A model generated the notes under the pieces. The model made no database searches and was not told where the DNA came from. It saw nothing but the letters and a program-made list of their open reading frames with translations. DNA of 64,000 nucleotides from Flavobacteriaceae bacterium YJPT1-3. Its GTDB lineage: Bacteria > Bacteroidota > Bacteroidia > Flavobacteriales > Flavobacteriaceae. Position 1 is the first letter of the stretch. Every line of letters starts with the position of its first letter. The stretch is taken from positions 1,281,501-1,345,500 of the forward strand of contig CP123444.1 in NCBI GenBank assembly GCA_029866965.1. Reading direction: 5' to 3'. Made by a program: the position numbers and the translations under genes. Positions 42,094-52,597 of this stretch are shown in pieces.

Positions 42094-43941
42094 ATGTGTG
42101 GAATTGTAGGATATATTGGACATCGAGAGGCTTATCCCATTGTATTACAGGGCTTGCAGCGTCTTGAGTATAGGGGCTATGACAGTGCTGGGATTGCACT
42201 CTATGATGGTGCTGAATTGAACATGTGCAAGACCAAAGGCAAAGTCGCCGATCTTCAAAATCGATTTGAGTCTACCACTGCTACCAAAGGAACTATTGGC
42301 ATGGGGCACACCCGCTGGGCTACGCACGGGGTTCCAAACGATGTTAATTCGCATCCGCATTATTCCAATTCTGGTAATTTGGTCATCATTCACAATGGGA
42401 TCATAGAGAATTATGAGCCCTTAAAGAAAGAATTGATCAAGAGAGGCTATACATTTCAATCGGAGACAGATACAGAAGTATTGGTCAATCTGATTGAAGA
42501 CGTACAGAAAAATGAAGGAGTTAAGTTGGGGAAAGCCGTTCAAATCGCTTTAAACCAAACAGTAGGAGCCTATGCGATTGCTGTTTTTGATAAGAAAAAA
42601 CCGGATGAGATTGTCGTAGCACGATTGGGAAGTCCCTTAGCCATTGGTGTGGGAGACGATGAGTTCTTCATCGCTTCAGACGCATCGCCATTTATCGAAT
42701 ACACGAACAATGCGATTTATTTGGAAGATGGGGAAATGGCCGTGGTGCGTACCCACAAGAAGTTGAAAATCTTTGAGATCAAGAATGACACGCTGGTCGA
42801 TCCTTATATCCAGGAGTTAAAGCTCAATCTCGAGCAGATCGAGAAGGGAGGCTATGATCATTTCATGCTCAAGGAAATCTATGAGCAGCCTCAAGCCATC
42901 AAGGATACTTTTCGCGGACGCATGCTGGTGAATGAGAATCTTATTCGCATGGCCGGTGTTGATGACAACATCAATAAATTTTTAAACGCCAATCGCATAC
43001 TCATTGTAGCCTGCGGTACGAGTTGGCATGCAGGCCTGGTGGCTGAATACATTTTTGAAGAACTTACCCGGATTCCTGTCGAAGTAGAATACGCTTCAGA
43101 ATTTCGTTATCGCAATCCCATCATCAACAAGAACGATGTCGTCATTGCTATTTCACAAAGTGGTGAAACGGCAGACACCATGGCGGCGATCAAATTAGCT
43201 AAGGAGCACGGGGCCTTTGTATTTGGGGTTTGTAATGTGGTTGGATCATCCATCTCCAGAGAAACGCATGCGGGAGCCTATACGCACGCCGGACCTGAAA
43301 TTGGAGTGGCTTCTACCAAAGCATTCACCACTCAAATAACCGTATTGACGCTCATTGCGTTGAAGCTTGCGCGAAAGAAGGGACAGCTTTCAGATTCAGA
43401 GTTTAATAGATATTTACGAGACCTGGAAGGGATTCCGGCAAAAGTGGAACAAGCCTTGCAATCAAACGATCACATTGCGGAAGTGGCCAAGGCGTATAAG
43501 GATGTACCCAATTTCCTCTATCTTGGGCGCGGCTATAACTTTCCAGTAGCATTGGAAGGGGCCTTGAAGCTTAAAGAAATTTCATACATTCACGCAGAAG
43601 GGTACCCTGCTGCAGAAATGAAGCACGGTCCTATTGCCCTTATTGATGAACAAATGCCCGTTGTAGTGATTGCTACTCGTAAAGGACATTACGATAAAGT
43701 AGTCAGCAATATTCAGGAAATTAAATCCAGAAAGGGTAAGATTATTGGGATCGTTACTCAAGGCGATGTCACGGTGAGAGACCTTGCTGATCACGTCATT
43801 GAAATTCCTGAAACTACTGAATTTTTGACCCCCTTATTAACGACCATACCGCTACAGCTTTTATCCTATCATATTGCAGTTATGCTTGGAAAAAATGTAG
43901 ATCAGCCTCGTAATTTGGCCAAGTCGGTGACCGTTGAGTAA
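42094..43941 (+). CDS. glmS: glutamine-fructose-6-phosphate aminotransferase (isomerizing)
   Basis: A 615-residue enzyme that makes glucosamine 6-phosphate for peptidoglycan and lipopolysaccharide. The N-terminal glutaminase begins CGIVGYIG with Cys2 as nucleophile after Met removal, and the two SIS domains cover about 290-600, with GTSWHAG, ISQSGETADT and the C-terminal KSVTVE. Length normal. It is regulated at the leader by a ribozyme in some bacteria, but the two-base gap here excludes one. Confidence 0.97.
   Translation: MCGIVGYIGHREAYPIVLQGLQRLEYRGYDSAGIALYDGAELNMCKTKGKVADLQNRFESTTATKGTIGMGHTRWATHGVPNDVNSHPHYSNSGNLVIIHNGIIENYEPLKKELIKRGYTFQSETDTEVLVNLIEDVQKNEGVKLGKAVQIALNQTVGAYAIAVFDKKKPDEIVVARLGSPLAIGVGDDEFFIASDASPFIEYTNNAIYLEDGEMAVVRTHKKLKIFEIKNDTLVDPYIQELKLNLEQIEKGGYDHFMLKEIYEQPQAIKDTFRGRMLVNENLIRMAGVDDNINKFLNANRILIVACGTSWHAGLVAEYIFEELTRIPVEVEYASEFRYRNPIINKNDVVIAISQSGETADTMAAIKLAKEHGAFVFGVCNVVGSSISRETHAGAYTHAGPEIGVASTKAFTTQITVLTLIALKLARKKGQLSDSEFNRYLRDLEGIPAKVEQALQSNDHIAEVAKAYKDVPNFLYLGRGYNFPVALEGALKLKEISYIHAEGYPAAEMKHGPIALIDEQMPVVVIATRKGHYDKVVSNIQEIKSRKGKIIGIVTQGDVTVRDLADHVIEIPETTEFLTPLLTTIPLQLLSYHIAVMLGKNVDQPRNLAKSVTVE
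43365..43378. repeat. GCTTTCGCGAAAGC palindrome, degenerate copy
   Basis: GCTTGCGCGAAAGA, two changes. Encodes L-A-R-K in glmS. Could be chance. Confidence 0.4.
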
Positions 43942-44026
43942 ATCATTTTAGGGTTTTCTCATTTTGTGGGCGCAATTATTGCAAAATTGTGTATTTTCAA
44001 CCACAAATTTTAACATCCCTATTTTT

Positions 44027-46792
44027 ATGAAAAGATGCTTAACGCTGTTGCTTGCGTTTACTTGTTGCTTGACTTATGCTCAAACAAGTATTTCCGGACA
44101 AGTAGTAGATGAATCCAACCAACCCATTCCGGGTGCAAATGTCATTTTAAAAGGTCAAACGGTAGGAACGGCTACCGATTTTGATGGGAATTTCTCTTTG
44201 ACTGTTGACGAAAACCCACCTTTTGATCTTGAGGTATCCAGTGTTGGTCTAAAAACGGAAACCGTAACCATCACCGCTAATAATCAGGTGATCACTGTCA
44301 CGCTTCAGGAAGATCAAGCCCAACTTGACGAAATCGTTATCTCAGCGTCACGTACCCCCGAGCGTATTTTTGAGTCTCCGGTAAGCGTAGAACGCTTTGG
44401 TGCCAAGGAAATTAAAACGACTCCTTCAGCCACCTTTTACGACGGATTGGAAAACTTAAAAGGAGTTGATATCAACACCAACAGTTTGACCTTTAAGTCG
44501 GTGAACACACGTGGTTTCGCCACTTTTGCGAACACTCGATTCGTCCAGTTGGTCGACGGAATGGACAATGCCTCTCCGGCGTTGAATTTCGTGCTTGGTA
44601 ATCTTTTGGGGATGACCGAATTGGATGTGAACAGCATTGAACTTCTTCCCGGAGCCTCCTCGGCACTATACGGTGCGAACGCATTTAACGGAATCTTATT
44701 CATGAGAAGTAAGAGTCCATTTGACTTTCAAGGAGTGAGCGCTTACGCCAAAGGAGGATTTACTTCTCAAGAAGCTGGCGGTGACAATGAATATTACGAT
44801 TATGGTATTCGTATGGCGCACGCGTTCTCCGATAAATTCGCTGCTAAAGCAAACTTTTCTTATTTGAAAGGAACTGACTGGGTTGCGAACAGCACCCTCA
44901 ACTTGTCCAATCCCGGTTTGTCTAGAGCCGAAGACGAAAATTACGACGGTCTCAATATTTATGGAGATGAGGTTAGCACAAACATCCGCGGGGTAGGTCA
45001 GTCCTTGGCCAATTTAGGATTGATCCCTCAAGGAGCCCAAAATATCCTGCCCGATGAAAATGTGAGTCGTACGGGTTATGCGGAGCGCGATTTAATGAAT
45101 TACAACGCACGTAGCGTAAAATTTGATGCGGCCCTTCATTACCGTCCCTGGGCAGATGACTTTGAGATCATTTACGTCGGGAAAGTAGGTACTGGTTCCA
45201 CCATCTATCAAGGAGCTAACCGCTATGCTATTCGAAACTTTTTCTTACAACAGCATAAGTTGGAAGTGCGTAACGACAACTTTTTCGTTCGCGGTTATAT
45301 CACCGATGAAGATGCTGGGGATAGTTACGACACTCGATTTACCGGGATCAACATAAACCGGGCCTGGAAAGATGATCAAACCTGGTTTGGTGAATACGCA
45401 GGAGCCTTTATTCAGGCTACCTTGGCGGGAGCCAATAAGGAACAAGCTCAGGCAATCGCAAGGCAAACGGCAGAAACCGGACGTTTTATACCCGGCACAC
45501 CTGAATTTGAAGCGGCTTTAAATCGTATTACGAACGACCCGGATCTCAGTACAGGTTCCCAATTTCAGGACAATACGCAACTACGTCATGTGGATGCCAA
45601 CTACAATTTCAGTCATTTGACCAGCGATTTTGCAGAAATTCAAGTGGGAGGTTCTTTTAGAGAGTATAAGCTTAATTCTTCTGGAACAATCTTTACAGAT
45701 AATGATGGTCCTATTTTTTACAATGAAGTGGGGGCGTATACGCAGATCCAGAAAAAATTATCAGATGATCGTTTAAAACTGACCGGTTCTGTGCGTTACG
45801 ACAAATCAGAACTTTTTGACGGACAGTTTACTCCGAGATTCTCTGTGGGTTATACCGCCGGAGCTAATCGTAATCACAACATTCGAGCCTCGGTACAGAC
45901 TGCCTTTAGAAACCCGACTACGCAAGACCTTTTTATTGGACTGGATGCGGGTCGTGCTATCTTAGTGGGTAGTGCCGAAGCAAACCTGGATCGTGACGTG
46001 CGTAACTTCACCGTTAGTGGAGCCGGACAGGCCTTTGCAGGAGGGACTTCTGTAGATATTGCGGCTCGTGCTGCATATGAAAATTCATTCTCTGCAAATT
46101 CTGTTGCAACGGGTAATCCAACGGCTTCTGACGTAGGTCTCGTTCAACCGGAGGAAGCCATCGTATTTGAGGTTGGTTACCGCGGTAAAGTAGGTAAATT
46201 GATCATTGATGGAGCGGTTTACTATAACGAATACGAGAATTTCATTGCCAATGAAAATGTAATCGTTCCCCTTTACGGTGAGGTGGGAGATAATTCTTTA
46301 TCGCTTGCTGCCTTGCAGAATGGTGATTTTGCAGTGTATCAAACCTACACCAACTCCGATGCTGATGTAGCTTCTTATGGAGGGACTTTAGGATTGAGCA
46401 CGCGTATCTTCCAAAAGTTCGATATCGGGGCTAACTACACCTATGCTAAGCAAGATTTTGATCAAGCGAGTGCACCAGATTTCAGAACAAGTTTCAACAC
46501 GCCGGAACACCGCTTCAAGGCTACTTTTGGCAGCACAGAGCTCTTCGATAATTTTGGATTTAATGTGGCTTACCGATGGAGTGATAATTACTTCTGGCAA
46601 GCAACATTTGCTGATGGTCCTGTGGACGCCTATTCTGTTGTCGACGCCCAGATCAACTATGAAATTCCTTCATTAAAGACGAGAATTCAGGTTGGGGCCA
46701 ATAATGTTGGAGGTGATGAATACAATCAGGCCTTTGGTACCGGATTTATCGGATCGATGTATTATGTAGGTCTTACCATCAATAACCTTTAA
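44027..46792 (+). CDS. TonB-dependent receptor with N-terminal carboxypeptidase-like domain
   Basis: A 921-residue outer-membrane receptor. A signal peptide (MKRCLTLLLAFTCCLTYAQ) precedes a carboxypeptidase D regulatory-like domain (about 22-100, SGQVVDESNQPIPGANV), a plug domain (from about 110, with a Q-L-D-E-I-V-I-S TonB-box-like stretch) and a 22-strand barrel to the C-terminus. ATG 44027 is chosen because it starts the signal peptide. No SusD partner follows; instead there is an SGNH lipoprotein 48 bases downstream, so the ligand may be a lipid or ester compound. Confidence 0.93.
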   Translation: MKRCLTLLLAFTCCLTYAQTSISGQVVDESNQPIPGANVILKGQTVGTATDFDGNFSLTVDENPPFDLEVSSVGLKTETVTITANNQVITVTLQEDQAQLDEIVISASRTPERIFESPVSVERFGAKEIKTTPSATFYDGLENLKGVDINTNSLTFKSVNTRGFATFANTRFVQLVDGMDNASPALNFVLGNLLGMTELDVNSIELLPGASSALYGANAFNGILFMRSKSPFDFQGVSAYAKGGFTSQEAGGDNEYYDYGIRMAHAFSDKFAAKANFSYLKGTDWVANSTLNLSNPGLSRAEDENYDGLNIYGDEVSTNIRGVGQSLANLGLIPQGAQNILPDENVSRTGYAERDLMNYNARSVKFDAALHYRPWADDFEIIYVGKVGTGSTIYQGANRYAIRNFFLQQHKLEVRNDNFFVRGYITDEDAGDSYDTRFTGININRAWKDDQTWFGEYAGAFIQATLAGANKEQAQAIARQTAETGRFIPGTPEFEAALNRITNDPDLSTGSQFQDNTQLRHVDANYNFSHLTSDFAEIQVGGSFREYKLNSSGTIFTDNDGPIFYNEVGAYTQIQKKLSDDRLKLTGSVRYDKSELFDGQFTPRFSVGYTAGANRNHNIRASVQTAFRNPTTQDLFIGLDAGRAILVGSAEANLDRDVRNFTVSGAGQAFAGGTSVDIAARAAYENSFSANSVATGNPTASDVGLVQPEEAIVFEVGYRGKVGKLIIDGAVYYNEYENFIANENVIVPLYGEVGDNSLSLAALQNGDFAVYQTYTNSDADVASYGGTLGLSTRIFQKFDIGANYTYAKQDFDQASAPDFRTSFNTPEHRFKATFGSTELFDNFGFNVAYRWSDNYFWQATFADGPVDAYSVVDAQINYEIPSLKTRIQVGANNVGGDEYNQAFGTGFIGSMYYVGLTINNL

Positions 46793-46808
46793 AAATAAAC
46801 GAGTCGAC

Positions 46809-46822
46809 CTGCCCAGGCAGGA
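46809..46822. repeat. short palindromic repeat CCTGCCCAGGCAGG
   Basis: Perfect 14-bp palindrome between the TonB receptor and the SGNH gene, related to the CCTGCC elements at 4630 and 4669. Confidence 0.6.
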
Positions 46823-46840
46823 AGGCCAGGAAAAAATAAA

Positions 46841-48376
46841 ATGAAGATGATTACAACTAAATTTAAATGGCTCATCCCAATCGCACTACTCGCGGTCTTT
46901 ACTGCCTGTGAATCGGATGATGATACAACTACAGAAACTGAAGTTGAGGTCGCCTTAACCAGCGGAGATGCTGATTTTTCAAACTACGTAGCCGTAGGAA
47001 ATTCGTTGACGGCAGGTTTTACGGACGGCGCTTTGTTTTTAGCCGCCCAGCAAAATTCTATGCCCAGCATTATGGCAAGCAAGTTTGCCTTGGCTGGAGG
47101 TGGAGAATTTACGCAGCCGCTTTACAATGATAACATTGGTGGATTGACCCTACAGGGAACTGTCATTGCTGAACCCCGCCTATTCTTTAATGGAGCAGGG
47201 CCACAGCGATTACCGGCTACACCACAGACTGACATCGTACCCGGATTGAGCGGACCGTTCAACAATATGGGAGTACCAGGAGCCAAAAGTTTTCACCTGT
47301 TGGCTAACGGCTATGGAAACGTTCAGGGCGTTTTGACCGGTCAGGCAAATCCTTACTTTGTGCGTTTCGCTTCGAGTCCGAATGCCTCTGTGATTGAAGA
47401 TGCGGTATCTCAAAATCCAACCTTCTTTTCCTTATGGATAGGGAATAATGATGTATTGGGTTATGCGACCACCGGAGGTGATGGCTCTAATCCCATTACG
47501 GACGCCGGACTCTTCACCCAGGCCTATCAAGGTGCAGTAACAGCGTTGACAGCCAATGGTGCACAAGGAGTTGTGGCCAATATTCCTGATGTGACAACCA
47601 TTCCATTCTTTACCACTATTCCGGTTGACGCTCTAAATATCGATGCCGCCACTGCAGCCAACCTCACCGGGTTTTTTCAAGCAGTCAGTGGAGTATTTGC
47701 CGGAGGATTAATCGCACAGGGAGTGCCTCCTGCTCAAGCACAGGCATTAGCTGCACAGTATGCAATTACCTTTGAAGAAGGTCCTAACAACTTTTTAATT
47801 GATGTGGCACCTTCTCAAACCAACCCCTTAGGATTCCGTCAGGCTACTGATGAGGAGTTGTTGGTTTTGACCATCGACCAGGGGGCTCTAGCACAGGGTT
47901 ATGGCTCTGTAGTACTCACTCCTGAAGTCTTTCAAATTTTAGGACTTCTGCAAGCCGGAGGGACGCCAACACCAGCACAGGCCAACACTTTGTTTGGAGC
48001 GGTAAGTGGTATTGACGATAAAGACGTGCTCGACATGAGTGAGATCGCCGAGGTTAAAGCTGCCACAGATAACTTTAACAGTATTATCAAGTCAACCGCT
48101 GATCAGGCCGGACTTGCTTTTGTGGATGCCAATGCGCTGCTTTCTCAGATCGCCTCTGGAGGTATTGACTTCGATGAATTCACTTTACAAGGAAATTTAG
48201 TTTTTGGCGGGGCCTTCTCTTTAGATGGTGTGCACCCAACGGCTCGTGGCTATGCTTTCTTAGCTAACCAATTCTTAATGGCCATTGATGCCACCTACGG
48301 TTCTAACTTTGAGGCGTCCGGTAATCTTGCTGCCGCAGCAGATTACAATACAATCTATTCCGCTATGTTGCCATAA
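46841..48376 (+). CDS. SGNH/GDSL-type hydrolase lipoprotein
   Basis: A 511-residue lipoprotein (lipobox FTAC near residue 23, followed by an acidic stretch ESDDDTTTE). The hydrolase blocks are VAVGNSLTAGF (block I, GNSL in place of GDSL), WIGNNDVLGY (block III) and a C-terminal DGVHPTARGY with the Asp-x-x-His pair. It should cleave esters or lipids at the cell surface, for uptake by the neighbouring receptor. The two are likely cotranscribed. Confidence 0.87.
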   Translation: MKMITTKFKWLIPIALLAVFTACESDDDTTTETEVEVALTSGDADFSNYVAVGNSLTAGFTDGALFLAAQQNSMPSIMASKFALAGGGEFTQPLYNDNIGGLTLQGTVIAEPRLFFNGAGPQRLPATPQTDIVPGLSGPFNNMGVPGAKSFHLLANGYGNVQGVLTGQANPYFVRFASSPNASVIEDAVSQNPTFFSLWIGNNDVLGYATTGGDGSNPITDAGLFTQAYQGAVTALTANGAQGVVANIPDVTTIPFFTTIPVDALNIDAATAANLTGFFQAVSGVFAGGLIAQGVPPAQAQALAAQYAITFEEGPNNFLIDVAPSQTNPLGFRQATDEELLVLTIDQGALAQGYGSVVLTPEVFQILGLLQAGGTPTPAQANTLFGAVSGIDDKDVLDMSEIAEVKAATDNFNSIIKSTADQAGLAFVDANALLSQIASGGIDFDEFTLQGNLVFGGAFSLDGVHPTARGYAFLANQFLMAIDATYGSNFEASGNLAAAADYNTIYSAMLP

Positions 48377-48396
48377 GCAACCAGGGTCCAATACCT

Positions 48397-48428
48397 AAAG
48401 CCGTATTCGAAAGAATGCGGTTTTTTTT
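48397..48428 (+). terminator. intrinsic terminator after SGNH hydrolase
   Basis: Stem CCGTATTC/GAATGCGG closed by a GAAA loop, followed by eight T. Confidence 0.9.
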
Positions 48429-48528
48429 ATGGGTAATTTGAGGTGTTTTTTTTCGAATTCCGGGTGTTTATAAGCCCAAGGATTTAATTGAGAAAAAATG
48501 CGATTTTCTTCTTATTTATTTTTGATAG

Positions 48529-50112
<1,584 letters not shown>

Positions 50113-50135
50113 GAACATACCTTTAAATTAAACTT

Positions 50136-50414
50136 ATGCACTTAGAAATAGTCAGTCCGGAAGCCTCATTAGTTCAGGGAGAAGTTACTTCGGTAACGGT
50201 ACCCGGAGTGGATGGAGAATTCCAAATGCTCAATAATCATGCTGCCATTGTCTCTGTATTGAGCGAGGGTAAAGTGAAATTTGAGGGAAATCCCACGATA
50301 GCGGAAGGATTTGAAAACAAGTTCATGAAAGAAGGCGAAGGCAAATGGTCTTTACACATCAACAGCGGAACTGTTGAAATGAACAACAATAAGGTGATCG
50401 TTCTTGCTGATTAG
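50136..50414 (+). CDS. atpC: ATP synthase F1 subunit epsilon, short form
   Basis: A 92-residue protein comprising only the N-terminal beta-barrel of subunit epsilon (VTVPGVDGEFQMLNNHAAI). The C-terminal two-helix domain that inhibits ATP hydrolysis in the 130-140-residue form is missing. This short form is usual in Bacteroidota. Follows atpD by 23 bases and ends before a strong terminator. Confidence 0.94.
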   Translation: MHLEIVSPEASLVQGEVTSVTVPGVDGEFQMLNNHAAIVSVLSEGKVKFEGNPTIAEGFENKFMKEGEGKWSLHINSGTVEMNNNKVIVLAD

Positions 50415-50435
50415 CCGTATTCTATACATACTAGG

Positions 50436-50468
50436 AAAAGCCCGGTCGAAATGACCGGGTTTTTTTTT
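50436..50468 (+). terminator. intrinsic terminator of atpDC
   Basis: Stem CCCGGTC/GACCGGG followed by nine or more T. Confidence 0.93.
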
Positions 50469-50533
50469 GGTGGCTCTTGTCGATGTGAATGCTTATCACT
50501 ACATTCACAAGTCACTCTTTAAACACCTCCATC

Positions 50534-52402
50534 ATGAGTATCTCTAAAGACGTTGACATCAAGTATCAGCTACCCGGTACCGATGAGTACACCCGATTCG
50601 AACGTATTCACAATGTAGTCTTTCCAGAGTCTACGATAGGCTCTAAAGCGGTTGCCCAGGAAATCAAAGCCTTGATTGTAGCCAAACAAGAAGCCAATGA
50701 ATCTTGTGTGCTTGGTCTGGCTACCGGATCTTCCCCCATCAAAGTGTACGAAGAACTGGTGCGTATGCACCGGGAAGAAGGATTGAGCTTTCAAAACGTA
50801 ATTTCCTTCAATTTAGATGAATATCTGGGGCTTGCAGGAAACCACCGGGAGAGCTATCGATACTTCATGAACCATCATCTCTTTAATCACGTGGACATCC
50901 CTATTAAACAAACACACATCCCTGACGGAACGATCGATCCGTCAGAGTACACCGAATATTGCCGGAAGTATGAAGAACTGATTCACCAGGCAGGAGGCAT
51001 CGATTTTCAATTGCTTGGAATAGGACGGACAGGTCATATCGGCTTTAATGAACCGGGCTCCCACATCAACTCCATTACACGGGTTGTCAGTCTCAATCAC
51101 ATTACCCGAGTGGATGCCGCTCAGGCGTTTTATGGTATTGAGCACGTTCCGCGTAAAGCGATCACCATGGGGATTCGATCGGTACTGGGTGCCAGACGTA
51201 TAGTCCTGCTTGCCTGGGGTTCCAATAAGGCCTCCATCGTGGCTCAAGCCGTAGAACACAAGGTGACCAATCAAGTTCCTGCGACCTATCTCCAACACCA
51301 TGAAAATGTGACCATGATCCTTGATCAGGGCGCGGCTAGTGAATTGACCCGCATCAAGACTCCTTGGCTGGTGGGGGAGTGTACATGGAGCGAAGAACTC
51401 CAACTCAAAGCCGTGGTATGGCTCAGTGAGCAACTTCAGAAATCCATTTTAAAACTCACAGAAAGTGACTATTCCAATCATGGGATGAGTACCCTAATTG
51501 CTGATGTGGGCTCGGCTTACGACCTGAATATACACATGTTCAATCGACTGCAACGTACCATCACTGGCTGGCCCGGAGGTAAGCCAGAGGTTGATGATAG
51601 GTATCGCCCCGAGCGTGCCCATCCGGGAAAGAAGCGCGTGTTGATCTTCAGCCCACATCCGGACGACGATGTGATCTCTATGGGAGGTACCCTGGAACGC
51701 TTGGTCGAGCAAGGTCATGAAGTACACGTGGCCTATCAGACCTCCGGTAATCTCGCAGTTTCTAATGAGGAAGCCTGGAAATATGCACAAATAGTTGGGC
51801 ACTTTGCTCCAAATTCTGACGCCTCCACGGCCTTGAAAAGGATGCTGGAGAACGATCAAGAAGAGACAGACCCCGAACTGTTAAGAACGCTTAAGGGACA
51901 AATAAGACGCAAGGAGTCTTTGTTGGCTACGCGTTATCTGGGTATGGCTGAAGATCAGGTTCATTTTTTAGACTTGCCATTTTACGAAACCGGTCGCGCG
52001 CAAAAGAAAGAGATCGGGCAAGCTGACATCAGTCGAGTTTCTGATCTGATCAAGTGCGTTACCCCACATCAGATCTATGCTGCCGGAGACCTGGCAGATC
52101 CACATGGCACGCATAAAAAATGTCTGGATATTTTGTTCGCAAGTTTGGATGCATTGAAAGAGCAACCTTTTATAAAGGACTGCTGGGTCTGGCTCTATCG
52201 TGGCGCCTGGGATGAGTGGCCACTCGATGAAATCGATATGGCGGTGCCTATGAGTCCCGGACAGGTGCTTAAAAAAGGCATGCCATCTTTTACCATCAAT
52301 CCCAAAAAGACAACGTCATGTTCCAGGGGGATGATACCCGAGAATTCTGGGTTCGAGTGGAGGATAGGAACCGGCAAACAGCTCAAAGCTATAATCAATT
52401 AG
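50534..52402 (+). CDS. nagB: glucosamine-6-phosphate deaminase fused to a PIG-L/LmbE-like domain
   Basis: A 622-residue fusion. Residues about 1-290 are NagB (LGLATGSSPIKVYEEL, NLDEYLG with the base Asp, and GIGRTGHIGFNEPG). About 365-600 is a PIG-L/LmbE deacetylase-like domain starting with FSPHPDDDVISMGG, whose H-P-D-D is the metal site. It should turn glucosamine 6-phosphate into fructose 6-phosphate, and the second half may remove acetyl groups from a GlcNAc derivative. The E. coli Asp141 position (G-x-D-G-H) is Thr here. ATG 50534 is preferred over ATG 50489. Confidence 0.92.
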   Translation: MSISKDVDIKYQLPGTDEYTRFERIHNVVFPESTIGSKAVAQEIKALIVAKQEANESCVLGLATGSSPIKVYEELVRMHREEGLSFQNVISFNLDEYLGLAGNHRESYRYFMNHHLFNHVDIPIKQTHIPDGTIDPSEYTEYCRKYEELIHQAGGIDFQLLGIGRTGHIGFNEPGSHINSITRVVSLNHITRVDAAQAFYGIEHVPRKAITMGIRSVLGARRIVLLAWGSNKASIVAQAVEHKVTNQVPATYLQHHENVTMILDQGAASELTRIKTPWLVGECTWSEELQLKAVVWLSEQLQKSILKLTESDYSNHGMSTLIADVGSAYDLNIHMFNRLQRTITGWPGGKPEVDDRYRPERAHPGKKRVLIFSPHPDDDVISMGGTLERLVEQGHEVHVAYQTSGNLAVSNEEAWKYAQIVGHFAPNSDASTALKRMLENDQEETDPELLRTLKGQIRRKESLLATRYLGMAEDQVHFLDLPFYETGRAQKKEIGQADISRVSDLIKCVTPHQIYAAGDLADPHGTHKKCLDILFASLDALKEQPFIKDCWVWLYRGAWDEWPLDEIDMAVPMSPGQVLKKGMPSFTINPKKTTSCSRGMIPENSGFEWRIGTGKQLKAIIN

Positions 52403-52534
52403 GCTTAGCGGATTATGCGGCCATTGAGGCTTTTAAAAGGCATCGTATTTAGTCCGGAAGTTACACCCTCTAGGTCCGAAGGAGGACTAAATGGAAGCTT
52501 TGTTCATCTTATGTCAATGCCCGGGGCAGGTGGG

Positions 52535-52550
52535 CTTGCCGCAAGGCAAG
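52535..52550 (+). other. weak hairpin in the convergent gap after nagB
   Basis: CTTGCC-GCAA-GGCAAG followed by a short AT-rich run; could be a weak terminator. The gap 52403-52597 has no supported gene. Confidence 0.3.
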
Positions 52551-52597
52551 AATTTGTTTCAATTCTTCCTGTTGACTTACCTGCTTATAGTGAAGTG

